From: Megachile rotundata
Lineage: Eukaryota; Arthropoda; Insecta; Hymenoptera; Megachilidae
DNA: 64,000 nucleotides
Assembly (NCBI RefSeq): GCF_050947335.1
Contig: NC_134993.1
Span: 10,726,001-10,790,000, forward strand
Reading direction: 5' to 3'
Under the pieces are notes generated by a model that saw nothing but the letters and a program-made list of their open reading frames with translations, made no database searches and was not told the origin of the DNA. Shown piece after piece: positions 12,807 through 26,421 of the stretch. Numbering within the stretch: the first letter of the stretch is position 1; the number at the start of each line of letters is the position of its first letter. A program made the translations under genes and the position numbers.

Positions 12807-14049
12807 CGACATATTAGGTTGCTGCATAAATTCTACCTGTTAGAGTATGCCAATTTACAAATTTGATATTCGAAAATAACTTGTATGCTACACATGATAT
12901 ATTACTATTTCAAAGCTTCTTTCTTTTTAAATTTTCAAACTTATCATTGCAATAAAATTTTATTATTTTTTTGGACATGTTTTACTTTACAAATTTTCAA
13001 AGTTATTAATTTTGAAATTAAACAATTTTTAGGATCACAAATTTTTAAATTTAGAAATTTACAAAGTTTCAAATCAAATCAAATTTTATATAAATTTTTC
13101 AAATTTTTAAATTTAGGAATACAGATAGTTTTAATGACGGATTTTGATTTTTTTAGGTTCACTTGAGGCATAATCAATTTTATATGTGATATGGCCGTGA
13201 ATTGTCAATAAAATAAATATGAAAGATTGATGTATGTGCATGGATACAAGAATAAGATGAAGTCATTCTTTCCTTAAGTAGTATAGAACTTGATATCGAG
13301 AGATGTAAGGAACCTGATAAATGTAAGAATAATATGAAATTTCATCCACTGATGGCGTTTAAATATCACTGGTACCGTTATCAATACCGTTTGATTTTGA
13401 TCGTATCATTAACCGTGAACATATCAACTACATATGTCTCGAAAAATTAATATATACAATTAATGTGATACTAAACAATTATAATACTAATTTGATGATA
13501 TAATACTTTTAGAAAGGAAATTTAATATTGTGAATATTGTTCAGGAAGAATTTGATCTCTGAAAAATATTCTAATTAAAATTTCAAGAATTCCTAATTTA
13601 AAAACTGACTAATTAATTAATTAGAAAAATTACTAATTAAAATTTCAAGTTATTTCTGATTATTATTTTTCGAACATTGTTCGTAAAAGAGTTTTAAAAA
13701 TTAATAATTCATGAGATATTTTACATTTTTTCTTATGATACATAAAATTTAAATATTTGAAAAATGACAGTGTCAAATACGTTATTAACAATATATCATT
13801 GCAACCATGACCAATCTTAAATTGAGATATTATAAATACTTCCGAGATTCTGTGTACGTAATTAAAGGAATATTTGTACTTATCGAGTTCAATTTTTTCC
13901 GTACCGATGACGTATACGACGACCTTAAAATTTCTTTCTATGCAATAATTATTTTGCATATTTTACCCTTACTCTTTCGGACATTCAGTAATTACGTTTA
14001 TCGAAAATGCCGAAATGCATTTTATACGATTTTATAAACCTGAACTTGC

Positions 14050-14760
14050 AAGAGTTTCACATTTTTAAATTGCTATATTTGGTAATTTGAAAAATTGAAA
14101 ATTGGAAACTTGAAACTTGAAAGTTGGAAAATCTGAAAATTGAATATTGAAATTTTGGGAGTTGCAAATTTCGGGAATTGAAAATTTGTAGAATTGAAAT
14201 TTGGGGAATTGAAAATATCGTAAACTGAAAATTTGAGAATTGAAAATTTGGGAACTGAAATTTTGAGAATTGAAAGAGGGTGGAATTGAAATTTGGAGAA
14301 TTGAAAGAGGAAAGAATTAAAATTTGGAGAACTAAAATTAGGAGAATTGAAAGAGGGAGGAATTGAAATTAGGAGAATTGAAAATTAGAGAACTGAAATT
14401 CCAAGAATTGGAAATTTGGGAATTGAAATTTGGAGAATTGAAATTAGTACAATTGAAAATTTGAGAAATGTAATTTGAAGAATTGAAAATTTGAGAATTG
14501 AATTTTTGAGACTTGAAAATTTCGAGAATTGAAATTTGGAAAATTGAAACTTTCGAGAATTGAATTTGTGAGACCTGAAATTTCAAGAATTGAAAATTTG
14601 AGAATTGAATTTTCTAGAATTAAAAATTTCGAGAATTGAAATTTGGAAAATTGAAAATTTGAGAATTGAATTTGCGAGACTTGAAATTTCAAGAATTGAA
14701 AATTTGAGAATTGAATTTTCTAGAACTAAAAATTCCGAGAATTGAAATTTCAATTCTCGG
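14050..14760. repeat. degenerate tandem array of GAATTGAAATTTG(A/G)-type units ending in a hairpin
   Basis: About 0.7 kb of diverged short units, each about 15-18 bp (gaattgaaatttggaga and variants). The array closes with a perfect 10-bp inverted repeat, ccgagaattg...caattctcgg (14735-14744 and 14751-14760), with a 6-base loop. Minus-strand open frames rich in Phe, Ser, Asn and Gln come only from the repeat. Confidence 0.8.
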
Positions 14761-17700
14761 ACACCTTATAATTAATAAACTATGACCTAATTTCTCTCCA
14801 CATAATTAATTTAGATTACCCGAAATTTAATTTCTCCGAAATGTAACTAATGATGAAACCGCAATATCACATTACAAACCTGCATATTACAAATTAAAAA
14901 CCTGCAAACGTAACATTTTTACGCATCAACGTTGAAAACGTTGCAAATTTTGAACGCAACACCAGCGAGTAGACGCATCGTGGTAACGAAGTGTCAAAGC
15001 AACTTCTAACTAGTAAGAAGAACATTAAACGGTCGAGACTTGCTTGTATTTGTATTCTAATTTGTAATGATTAAAAGTGATGTACGTACGTCTGTTTAAT
15101 TCTAAACGTAGGGGACGAACACCTTTATGTTTGCATTCAAGCGGAAAGGTTCATTGACTTCGCCTTTTTGTCAATTTATATTATATTTTAAACGAACAGT
15201 TTTACTATTGTGATTGTTCCCGAGTATCTTCCTCGAACCGCCAAATTGAAAATAAAAAAGTTTATTATAACCGTATTTTGTTAAAAAAATAAAATTTATT
15301 TATTTAATAATTTTGCAAATTCATATTTTGATATAATCAAAATTGTAAGATAAATATTTTTAATAATTTTCATAACTATAAAAATTGTTTAATAAACAAT
15401 TTATTTAATATAATTAAAGGATTTTATAAAAATAGTAAAATTATTTAAAAGTTGTTGAAGTAAATTTAATGAGAAATGTTAAATAAATATTTTATGGACA
15501 AAGAATATGATTCTGCCATTATTGTGAAGTCGTAATTGATTAATGAGTTTAAATTAATAAGGCGCAGCATTGCTATTGGTTTGAATGAAAAGGAGGAAAA
15601 TGAATCGATTAAAGTTGAACGAATCGTTCTAATTAAAGGGAATCACTGTCCAAAAGAAACAATTAGTGGCAACTGTTGTTCAGAAATGAAATAATGATTG
15701 CATGTAAAGAAACGGCTGATATTCTCCGAAGTTGTTTCAAGATTGCAGCAATTTCAGCTTCCCTAAATTCTGTACTAAATTGCAATTCTCAACTTCCGGT
15801 GCCATTTTGTGTATTAAATAATTAAGGGATGAATTTCAGGCAATTAATTCAATATCCAATGTGTGTTATTTTTGGATGAATGTAAACTTCTTTGTTTTCT
15901 TCTTATCCTAATTTTAAATTTTATTGTTAAGAATTTTTTAAATTTGAAAATTTTCAGATTTGGAAATTTTGAGGTTATGAGATTTGAAGATTTTTTAATT
16001 TTTAAATATAAAAATATAAAAATTTGAAAACTAAAAATTAATATTTGTTAATATTAAAAAAATTCTGAATCAGTATAAATGTCTGAAATAAAACTTCAAA
16101 TAAAAAAACTTGAAAATTTGCAAGCTGAAAAAAAATTAAAAACTTGAAAATAAATTTTTAAACTCCTCCCATAACCTAACAAAGTCACAATGATGTCAAT
16201 TGCATAAAATGGCATGCTGAATGTTATAAAAATATAAATTTGTTTTATCAACAATTTACGTATGTTCTTTACTGAAAATCATCGAATCGGTTTCCTTTAA
16301 CCTTGACACTAATCTGCATTCAAATTGAATGGCTCAAGCTCACAAAGTACCTATATATATTAATCTTGACTCTTGTGTCGATTAACCACCGATTAACCTT
16401 TTCACACGTTGCGCATAGAGTATCATTGATAACAAATTCTATCTCTACGGAAGAGGAAGCTTTTTGACGGTATTCAGAACAACAAAGTTATTTTTATTTT
16501 CTTCAAACTTGAATTTTTATAATAGAATATTGTTAATTAAAAATTCAAGTCTTTCAATTTTACCTTAATTTGTCATTTTTTGTCTTTAAATAATAAATTA
16601 AAAAAAAAATAAAGTTTGTATTGAAAATAAAATTTGAAAACTATGTCAATTTTTTAATTAAACATTTGATAGTGATATTACATTTAATAGCTTGGATTTT
16701 TCTTTTCTTTTTTAATACAGAAATGTAGGAATTTGAAAAGTTAAAAATTTATAAATAGAAAAAATTGTCTACCTTATCTAGTGCCTTCAAAATTAAAAAT
16801 TTTCATTAATTAAATAATTTATGTCATTTAAATAATTTTCCCTTAAACAATGGACTGAGTAATAATTGGACTAATTTACAGTATTTTTAACAATTTACTA
16901 TTTAATATCCAAATGTTATTGCTTATTGAATGTATAATTTATTAAATAATAAATGAACAATAATTCATTTAGTTCTAAAGAGATTCACTTTGGGACACGT
17001 GTGTAGTAACTTTCATCCAATAATTAGCACCACTTTAAAGGAGTTATTACTCTCTGCCACATCATCGCACACCTAAATTGCTCGTAACTTGATATTATTA
17101 AATTTATACAAAAGTTTGATCTCATCTATCCAACGCCCTGATATAAATATCTCCACTTCAAATAAATTCCCCGAATTTGTCGAAAAATTATTTTTTAGGA
17201 GATGAAAATCTTTTTATAAAAAAGGACATAAATCTTTTGAAAATATTTTGGTCTAAATGGCTAAATTCATAGATTCCTAAATTCATAAATTTCTATTGTC
17301 TTTCTATTAAATTTCTTTACATTAAATCAAATGTGCAGAAATCTTAATATATAACCTCAAAATTTACAGCTTATACCAAAAAGTAAACAACATAAAATGC
17401 AATAATCCTTAAGTGAAGTATTTGGTACAAAAAACATGTAAAATATCAATTCTGAGAAAAGATATACTGTCTCTTCGGAATCCACATATATTAGAGCTTC
17501 AAAAGATACGTGCCTGAATGACTTAAAGTATACAAAACAGAAATTACGACTTCCATGGGAAGTCGTCACATAAATACATGTAACGCTGATAACACACGTG
17601 TTGATACGTGCTTTGGCAACGTTGTTGCAAGTATTAAAAACAGTAGCATCGACGGTATTCTACACATGCATTCATTGATCGCCATAGAAATAATCAAAAA

Positions 17701-17869
17701 GGCAACAATCGAACAATGCAATTCATTTGTTATTAAAATCACACGTCGCACCACATTCGATATCTTGGTTCATTCTACTCTAATAACTCCTTTACCAATC
17801 CACCCAGTTTTAATCTCTGTCAACAGTACCGGCTTTGCGTCACGTGGCGACCATTGAACGATACACGAG

Positions 17870-18310
17870 AATGATTCATCGCCGAAAAGTGCTTCGAGTT
17901 CATGGCTGAAGGTCAAGTTCCTATTCCAGAACGTATTCCAGAGTGCAATTTTTAAGCGGGGCGAGATAAGGGAAAATTCACCACTGTCGGACAAGGAACG
18001 AGGAAAAAAACCGGCAACCGAGAATTTGAAAATGGTGTCGAGTTACCAGTTTTCGTACGTTACTCTTCGCGAAGATATCGTGAGTCTCGCGCGTCCCGTA
18101 GTCGGTTGTCTTCTTCACCGACAAACACTGATCCCTCCACTGATCCGAACGACGACAGAGTCGAGCATAAACTAAACTGGCTGCGTTATTCGCCAGCAAA
18201 TGAGAGGTCGAAAGTTCCGCGTTTAGAAGAGGACTATAATGCGCCCAACGAGACACCGAGCGAGCAAACGTGAAAGCGACGGACGAAGAGGACACATGCG
18301 AGTTCGACAT
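17870..18310 (-). promoter_or_regulatory. GC-rich block, candidate promoter and first 5' UTR exon of the transporter
   Basis: An isolated GC-rich block in AT-rich DNA. On the minus strand it has Inr-like GATCAGTG repeats near 18,130-18,150 and a possible donor (AAAACTG|gtaact) at about 18,047, as expected of an insect first exon. It would lie some 6 kb upstream of the acceptor at 12080. No TATA box is seen. The assignment rests on composition and strand and is weak; transcript data would decide it. Confidence 0.3.
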
Positions 18311-20641
18311 GCATCACTTGAACGAATCTTACTGCCTACTGACAGAAGAGCTGGCTATTATTCGAATAAAACTTTCATCGAAGAATAACGAGCAAATACG
18401 CAGAAGACAGATGGAACGCTTTTTCGTTCCTTTGTTATGTATATTTTATTACTTGCATAATGATCCTTCAATTTGATCAACATTTGCAAATAGTATATTT
18501 AAATATCCTCCTTACATAATTATCCTATTGAAGGAGAGACTTAATCACAAAGGTATGAAAACCGCAGCCTTCTAAATCTGGATGTTCTAAATTAAATCAA
18601 TAATAATAACAAAGAAACGATGTACTTTGTAGGTAAAACATGTATGAAGAATAACAAAGAACAGAATTTAAAAGAGAGGAAATATTCGGCTTGAAGAACA
18701 GTATTATTAGAAAGAAAGAGTAAATAATGATTTTAGAGTATTGGATTAAAAATTTAATAATGCGAGCATGAATTAATATGTACGTCGCCATGTTGGTTAC
18801 CGGCGATATTACGAATTTATTTCGATTAAATAATTAAGATTAAGAAAAGGAAGCAGTAAGATAGTTCTAAATACTCGTAAAATTGTACTAATTATAAATT
18901 TAAGAATTATATTAAGAGACTGAGCTTTAATAGACTCGGTAATACATTTTATCTCGTGTCTTACCATATACGAGTGAATCTACTGTGATTAATTATATAC
19001 ATGTGCAGTTGCAGAAAAATTTATGAATTTTTTGTAGAAAGATGAAATGTTGAAATTTCTCAATTTTGTTATTTTGAGACATGGATTTTAAAATGCATAA
19101 AACAGGGAATCTGAACTTAAATGGGCCTGTTAAATAATTAGTAACAAAAAAGGATATAAATTATTTATTAAGATAGTTATAAATGAAAAACATACAAATT
19201 TATAAACTGTAACTTAAAACTGATAAATAAACAAAATATATTTGATATATGACGTGTATTCTATAATTTACAATAACTTTACAATCACTTTAAAATTGAA
19301 ACATACACTTTTTACACTTATAACTAGTTTATATTATTTGTATTATTAAAATCCATTTAAATTGGAACAAAATATTCCAATTTAAACATTTATAAATTAT
19401 TTACTTACACCATCAAAGTACATAATTTTTTTTTAACTTTAATTATCATTACTTATAAATTACCATAAAGCATACAAACATTTATGTTACTGTAAACAAC
19501 ATAAATACACTTTATCTTCCATATATATATGATAGTAACATATTTTTAGACTAAAATTGATGCTACAATGCTGTCCTAACATATAAATTTTTTATGAATT
19601 CACATTATTTATTTCTTATACCTTTTTTGATTTTATTACTATGTTCAAACAAAATTATTTTCTCTTTTCTGTTAAACTTACTGTGTGTTAACGTGGCCTT
19701 TTTTGTCAAATCTCATGCAATATGGTTAAAGGGTGACATCACAACAGATTCATTTAAACCAAAAATTTTGTTTGTTTTACTAATTTAATTACATGGACAA
19801 TCACTTACAACTAACATAACAAACCACATTTATTAAAATCACATCACTCATTCATACTATTATTGTCAAATATACTTTATTCTTTAACGATTTCATTGGA
19901 GTATTATACAATCTAACAATTGCAGAAACTTATTATGTAAACAATCAGTTAACTGATCACACATTTCGATGAATTTCCTAATGAGAAATTATTAATACAT
20001 AAAATTAATTTCACTAATCACATATATAATTAATTGTACAATACAATAAAGATGATAAACCAAATAATAAAACAAAACATCTAATCAATAATATAACATG
20101 CACAGTCTAACCTTATACTTGGTAATATTGTTATCTCACAGCACAAGTTTTGAGGTAGATCTTGGTAATTAATTTTCCACAATAAAAATATTGCATTTTA
20201 TTTACGCGAATTATTTCCAACTGTGTTTAAGTAATAACAAATTAATGTACTACACGTGCGAAACATTACATACTTTAAAAATTGTTCTATCTAGAAAGTT
20301 TTAATAAAAATTCCTGCCAACAGTTTAGTGCGTAAAAGTTATACCCCATATTTTGATCAAATAACACAGAATTTGAAATAGACAACAAATCGATATCTTT
20401 CTTTTAACAATAATTAAATATATTATTTTTAACAGAACAGATCTTTATTATATATTTGATAATAATTTTGTATAATTCCCTAGTTGATAAATTTCACTAC
20501 TCTTGAAAAGATTATCGCTTATGATACCAGATGTCTCTGTGCGAGATTGAATTTATACAATTATGTATCTTTCTTTTCTGACAATTTTTTTATCAGTGTC
20601 AAGTACAAGCTGGCAGTGAAGTCAAATTTTGATATTTTAAA
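18311..20641. other. intergenic AT-rich stretch upstream of UFL1
   Basis: No gene, RNA gene or clear repeat is seen. The last 100-200 bases before 20642 should hold the UFL1 promoter and 5' leader. No TATA box is evident. Confidence 0.4.
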
Positions 20642-23517
20642 ATGAGTACGGTAGATTGGGATGAAGTTAAAAGATTGGCTGCTGATTTTCAAAAAGCGCA
20701 ACTCAGTTCTACTCTTCAAAAGTATGGGCTACTTTCATGGAATATAAATATTTGTTGTCTTTTCTGTTTTTATTTAGCAATTTTACATCTTCAGTTACGT
20801 TTTTTGTAAACTGATTTTAAACAGCTGTACAATGAAATTGCAATTTTTATGATATCAAATGAATTCAAGCTATTAATATTTTTACTGCTATAGTGAATAT
20901 AACACATTTATAACTTGTTGCATGTTCAATAAATCTACGGTCATAATTATATTTTATATAAAACTGTGGAAATGTCATATAAATTATAATCTTCTGATTA
21001 ACTACTTTACTACATTTTTAAAATTTTGTGCAGGTTGTCAGAGCGTAACTGTATAGAAATCGTAACAAAGTTAATAGAAAACAAGTTACTGGATGTAATA
21101 TTTACTAATGACGGTAAAGAATATGTTACACCACAGCATCTTGGGAGAGAAATTAAAAATGAGTTGTACATTCATGGTGGAAGAATCAACTTGGTTGATT
21201 TGGCACAAATCCTTAATGTTAATTTATCTCAAGTATCGAAAGTGGCATCTGAAATAGAGAAGCACAGTAAAGGCCTTAAAATAATACTTGGTCAACTTGT
21301 TGATAAAAGTTACATGGATAGAATTGCCGAGGAAATCAATGACAAATTAATGCAACATGGCTGTATCAATGTAACAGAACTTACAATACATTATGATCTG
21401 CCAGCTGAATTTTTACAATCATTAATAGAAAAAGAATTGGGAAAGACAATATTTGGAAAACAAGACACACAAGATATTAAAGTTTTTTATACAGAAAGTT
21501 TTATAGCTAGAAACAAAGCTAAAGTAAGAGGAGCGTTATCAGCTATTACAAAACCCACACCATTATCTGCAATTTTAGGACAATGTTCTGTTTCAGAAAG
21601 AATATTCTTTTGTAAGTATATAGCATAAGTTCATTCATATGTGTCAAATATAGCAATGCTTTTAGAATTTTAATATATGAACATGATTGTTGTTTACAGC
21701 AATTTTAGACAGTTTACAAGAAATGAAACAAATTCCTGGTATTATAGCAGGAAAACAGGGAACAAATAGTCTTTATATACCAACTATATATTCCAAAAGT
21801 CAAAATGAATGGGTAGATAATTTTTATAAACAGAATGGTTATTTAGGTGGGTCTTATACTTAACAATAAAAAATAATCGTCATGATATAAAATACTTTAT
21901 ATGTTAATTTTTTTTATTATTTGTTACTAGAATATGATGCACTCACTCGTCTTGGAATATCGGATCCACCGAACTTCATAAAACGTCATTTTCCAAATGA
22001 AAATATGATCTTCTTAGACTCTGTTGCTATTGGTACCAATATTATGGATCAAGTTGACGCAAATATTGAAGAAGCTGTTGCCACTGGATCATTTATTGAT
22101 ATCAGTCCCCTTCTACCATCTGTATTTACCGATAAAGATATGGAAATGCTTCTTAAAATAGCAGAAAAAAAGATGAACAATAATACATACATATTTGCAA
22201 AAACAGTAGTAATATCCGACGCATTTTTACAATCGTTAAGTAAATCGTTTGAGACAATTGCAGAGACAAAGGCGAGAGAAGCGGTAGCCAGCGGACAATG
22301 GTTTCAAACGATAGCAGAAAATAGGATTAAATCTAAATCGGTAGATCTAATACTTGAAAATAGGGCAAATAAAAAAGAAGAACGTCGAAAGAAAGCTACA
22401 AGTGGTAAAGCAGGTGGCGGTAGTCAGGGAAGAGAAACAAAAACGAAAACGACTAAAAAGAAATATTTACAAGGAAAAAATCGTGAGAATGAATCTGATG
22501 ATGAAAATGTGAAAGTCAGTTCTGGAAAAATAGAACTTAAATTAGTTTCTCTAGAAGACATAACAAATGAAATTATGAAAGATGATAATTTGTCAATAAT
22601 TGATGAATTGGTGGAAGAATTGGCATCATATTTGCAACCAAAAATAAACAATCATGCTATACATATGGCAGAACAATTAGCACAAAATAACAAAACTACC
22701 AATTTAAATGTAGTTGAAGAACGTCTTAATGTTTTAATAACAAATATGAGAATATTTGACAAAGGTATTAAGCATATGGATAAGACAGACCAGCCTGCTT
22801 TAACGAAGTATCTACTAAAATCTGTTGGTACAGAATTTGTGAATGAATTGTTTAAGTTAGCTGCACAACAAAATATGCTTCAACTTTCGGACAATATTAC
22901 CACAGAAACAAGACAAAAGATGTTATTAGATGTGCCTGAAGATGTCAAGGAACCTTTAATGAATGTACACAAATCAATTGCTGGAAATTCCGTAGATGAT
23001 TTCCTGAATGTTGCAGAACCAGCAATGGCAATTTGCTGTCTAGTATTAAAAAAGTATGATAAAAAGAAAGAAAGACCCTTTATTTTGGGTCATAGGGAAG
23101 CTTTACTAGAAGAACTTAATACTACACAGGATCCTGCACTGGCACTACATTTAGTCACGAGTATATTATTTACTGGCGTAACACAGAATGTTTTATACAT
23201 GTCTGGAAGACATGTGTCCACTGTTCTTTCATTTCTTCAAATACATTTACTACCTTCAACAATGGAGATACTATCTAAGTATCATGGTACGAAATAATTC
23301 ATAGTTCAAACATGTTATTAATTACTGTTGTACATATGATGTAGATGTATTTTGTGATTAAATTATTGTATATATTACAGATATGGTACTAAAAAGTTTA
23401 ACTTCCTCGGATGAAGCTACAAAATCTGATATTCAAAAGGAGTTAGAAGCTGGGTTGGTAGAAATAAAAAATATTGCAAATAATTACAAACAACATTTAA
23501 AACTTGATAAACAATAA
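20642..23517 (+). CDS. UFL1: E3 UFM1-protein ligase 1
   Basis: Scaffold-type E3 ligase that transfers the ubiquitin-like modifier UFM1 from the E2 UFC1 to substrates, acting mainly at the ER with DDRGK1 and CDK5RAP3; targets include ribosomal protein RPL26. Exons: 20642-20721, 21034-21611, 21700-21846, 21931-23286 and 23381-23517; all phases agree and give 765 residues, against about 794 in human. The N-terminus (VDWDEVKRLAADFQKAQ, then LSERNCIEIV) and GGRINLVDLAQILNV match the winged-helix region of the family. A Lys-rich linker that is probably disordered spans about 410-465 (KKEERRKKAT). The conserved C-terminal helical part includes AALTKYLLKSV-like and DPALALHLVTSILF segments. The start is the only ATG giving the family N-terminus. 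It is convergent with the TMEM170 gene. Confidence 0.95.
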
Positions 23518-23614
23518 CAATGAATGTTTATAATTGTACATAAATATAAAGTATTGCCTATTTGTGTAAAAATGTATTCCAGAAGTTTATATTTTGCAAT
23601 AACTTATATTAAGA

Positions 23615-23620
23615 AATAAA
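23615..23620 (+). terminator. polyadenylation signal of UFL1
   Basis: AATAAA lies about 100 bases after the UFL1 stop. The rest of 23518-23950 is AT-rich 3' UTR of the two convergent genes, with no other feature seen. Confidence 0.5.
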
Positions 23621-23950
23621 TATATTTAGTGGATAGAACATTAAAATAAAAAATTGCAGCTATAACTAAAAAATATTATACATTTTTTATAAATAACAAA
23701 TAAAATTTATAATCTTTTTAATTAACTTGAAAATCTATTAACATGAATATCATTTTAATTATAATTTTCATTACATTTGTACAGTATAATACATTCATAA
23801 ATGTACAAATTTTATATTCTCGTCTATTGCTATAATATCAGTAAAATATTATTTGCTTGATTTAAGATGTCAATAATATTTGGAATACCTTACATACATT
23901 TCTGAGTAACAATACACCTCGTGCACCATTCATTCTCAAACAGTTTCATG

Positions 23951-24626
23951 TTATAAAGTAGCTAATATTCTGGTAAATCCAACACATCCCGCTACAACAG
24001 TCTGTCCGATACCCCAAAGTAATGCGTACAATGGTGGCAGTGGATATCGAGAGGCTCTGTATACAAAAGCAACAGCAGCAGAGCTAAGAACTCCTGATGT
24101 TAATGGTAATAATATACCCATTATTATAATCAGCAATGGGAAGAATCTTTAAACCAAAATTTATTTAGTTACTTTATATTCTAAAAGAATAAAAGTACAA
24201 AAAAGCTTAATTTATTATTATTGGTATTCAAAAATAAAACATTAATACCACATTGAGAATGTGGAAATATTAATAATATGTATATTGTCATTATAGATTT
24301 ATCAATTTCATTATAATAACTTCATACGTACTTTCCATATTTGTGTTGCCTTAATGTAGCAAAACAAATTGCACCAGCTATGGTATGAACAAAAATGGAA
24401 GAAAATAGAGCCCATAAAAATATCTGATACCACATTTCTGTAACAATTAAAAGGAACAAAAAAAAATAAGGAACACTAACTATTACTGATAGATAAAATA
24501 TAACTATAGCTAATATATGTACATACCAGCAAACGAAGTTAAAGGTGTATAAAAAACATTGCCCGTATTCATATGTCTCAAATTGACTGGGGATCGCAAA
24601 ACAGAAACATCTGTTTGCGCTTCCAT
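23951..24626 (-). CDS. transmembrane protein 170 family
   Basis: Small membrane protein of the TMEM170 family; human TMEM170A works in ER and nuclear-envelope shaping. Exons (minus): 24527-24626, 24332-24437 and 23951-24146, giving 133 residues with consistent phases. The N-terminus of about 34 residues is hydrophilic (MEAQTDVSVL). It is followed by EMWYQIFLWALFSSIFVH (helix 1), an LRQHKYGK loop, a second helix (LLIIIMGILLPLTSGVLSS) and a third ending in the hallmark FLRILATL-like C-terminus (here TRILATL). The ATG at 24626 is chosen because the upstream sequence is UTR-like and the length fits the family. It is divergent from the small gene at 25698 and convergent with UFL1. The family call is secure; assignment to the A or B paralogue is not made. 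Confidence 0.9.
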
Positions 24627-25697
24627 CATAATGGAATGGTTTCACAAACTATAGATTCTATACAAACATACTAGGAAAAATGATTAAATCATCTCAATGG
24701 TATCTATTAACAACTGTAACCAGAGTATAACAGGTCTTTATAAAAGATAACATTCTTTTTGTGTTATGTCAGCCAAACAAAGATATAAAATAATATTCTT
24801 AAACCCTGTAATAATATAGAATATTAGGTATAATGTATGTAATGTTTTTATAAATTATTAATCACTAGAAATCTATAATCATTGATAATAACTTAATCTT
24901 CAACACTTACGCCTTCATTCTTAATTGTTTATATTGTATACGTCACATGAATATGTAAATTTCCATACTGACAAAAATTATTTTAACATCTAACGGTAAA
25001 CTTTATACACATATAATATCATTTTATAAGTAACCTAATTCAACATCTGTAACAATTGTAATCATAATAACAATTTGAACTAATCGTATCTTAGAAAGTC
25101 AGAGGAATACGAAACATGTACAAGTTTCTAGCGCACTCTTACATACCTATTCGAAACTGTGTGAATCGATATCATGAACTATACAATAAAACAATTCTAC
25201 GAACGATTTAATTAAAATTTAATTAAGATCGAATTAAAAGACGGATTTTAATGAAGATAAGTAAAAGTTCTGTATGTATTCTGCATATTTGTATGTTCAA
25301 ATTTTTAAGTTCATAGTGAGATCAGTAGATATCTAAATTTGGCGCCATAAAAATTTCAAATGCACATATGGTTGTTTTTGGTTACTAAAATTACTTGGAC
25401 CAATCAGAGTCAACATGAACCAAATAAAATTCGTCATTTATATGATCTTACATGTAAAAATTTAATCAAATTCAATTCAAAAATTTATTTGCAATGAAAA
25501 CAAAGAAAATTCTTGAGCTCAAATTGCATTCTAAGTATTAGAATAGATTTTCCAATTTCGGCTTAACAATTAATGAACTAGCTAGGGAATTTCTATCGAA
25601 TAATACATAAGTAGAAGTTGACAGTATTTGACTTGAAAAAGAGCGCGTGTAATTGAAATTTTTTATATAAAAACGATAAATCAGGAAGAGATCGAAT
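24627..25697. other. divergent intergenic region between the TMEM170 gene and the small acidic protein gene
   Basis: About 1.07 kb of AT-rich sequence between two head-to-head starts. It must contain both promoters or a shared one. No TATA box or clear motif stands out. Confidence 0.4.
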
Positions 25698-26009
25698 ATG
25701 TCGGACAGTGAGGCTTCTTCAGTGTCGTTTTTTGGATCTTCTTCGTTTTGTGAAGATGATGAGGATGAAGAGTTAGTGCTTTATAAAAGCATAAGAATGG
25801 TTAGAGGTTATGTTCGTTATTAAAAAATCTAGTTTCTTAGATGTTTACTTTCTCGTTCAATATGAATGATTCTCTTCTCCATTAATTTACAGATTTTACA
25901 AGATGTAGTGAAAGGAACGAAAGAGGTAGATACGAATTTTGAAAACTTAGAAAAAGATCTCGCAATTACATCCAAGTTAATTCTTGCTATCGAAGAAAAG
26001 TCATCGTAA
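25698..26009 (+). CDS. small acidic protein of 72 residues, not recognised
   Basis: Two exons, 25698-25799 and 25893-26009, are joined in phase 0 by consensus-like sites (ATG|gttaga and ttttacag-type acceptor), giving 72 residues. The N-terminal third is Ser/Phe-rich then strongly acidic (FCEDDEDEELV, about 18-28). The C-terminal half (ILQDVVKGTKEV through LILAIEEKSS) has heptad-like hydrophobic spacing and probably forms a short coiled coil. An intron inside such a short frame, codon quality and a clean stop argue that it is real. Size and shape recall small coiled-coil subunits of BLOC/BORC-like or kinetochore complexes, but I do not recognise the family and assign no function. A nearby orphan frame at 26302-26421 might be part of it. 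Confidence 0.55.
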
Positions 26010-26301
26010 ATTATAAATTACTTCATTATCATTGTACATGTAATATTAGTTGTATAAGTGACATATCATTTATTGTAAAAATGTGATGTAAATAAAATTT
26101 GAAAATTTATGTTGTAGTTAATATTTTTTCATTTGCATTGTATTTTATAATTTTTATAATGATTAACATTTTATTAAAGTTCTAATAACCTATTGTTCTT
26201 TTAATATAACATAATGCAATAGATTGAGGATGATACTACATTTCTGTCAACCTCGGCCATAAAACATCCGCTGATTGTGATTTCGAATTATCACCGCAGG
26301 T

Positions 26302-26421
26302 AATCAAATCGAACAAGCGAAAAAACTAATGAAAATAGTAGATGAAAATTGTAAAATGAATCATCAATTACGAGGAATACGTTATCTCATGAATAAACAA
26401 ATCCTTTTCATGCAACCTTGA
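26302..26421 (+). other. orphan exon-like frame of 39 codons
   Basis: An acceptor-like tcaccgcag is followed by GT and then 39 open codons before TGA. The peptide is helical in character (IEQAKKLMKIVDENCKMNHQ, then LRGIRYLMNKQ) and less AT-driven than its surroundings. It could be a downstream exon of the small acidic gene, but no donor in the right phase was found there, so it is listed only as a candidate. Confidence 0.25.

Larger units (their letters stand above)
12080..17869. other. gene-poor AT-rich stretch, probably first intron of the transporter
   Basis: No exon could be supported on either strand. It contains a hAT-like terminal sequence at 12792-12806, low-complexity AT stretches (for example 12.88-13.17 kb) and the degenerate array at 14.05-14.76 kb. 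The open frames here reflect base composition. Confidence 0.4.

Noticed and set aside
14338..14692. Phe/Ser/Asn-rich protein frames on the minus strand
   Set aside because: They are by-products of the short tandem repeat; no start context, splice site or domain.
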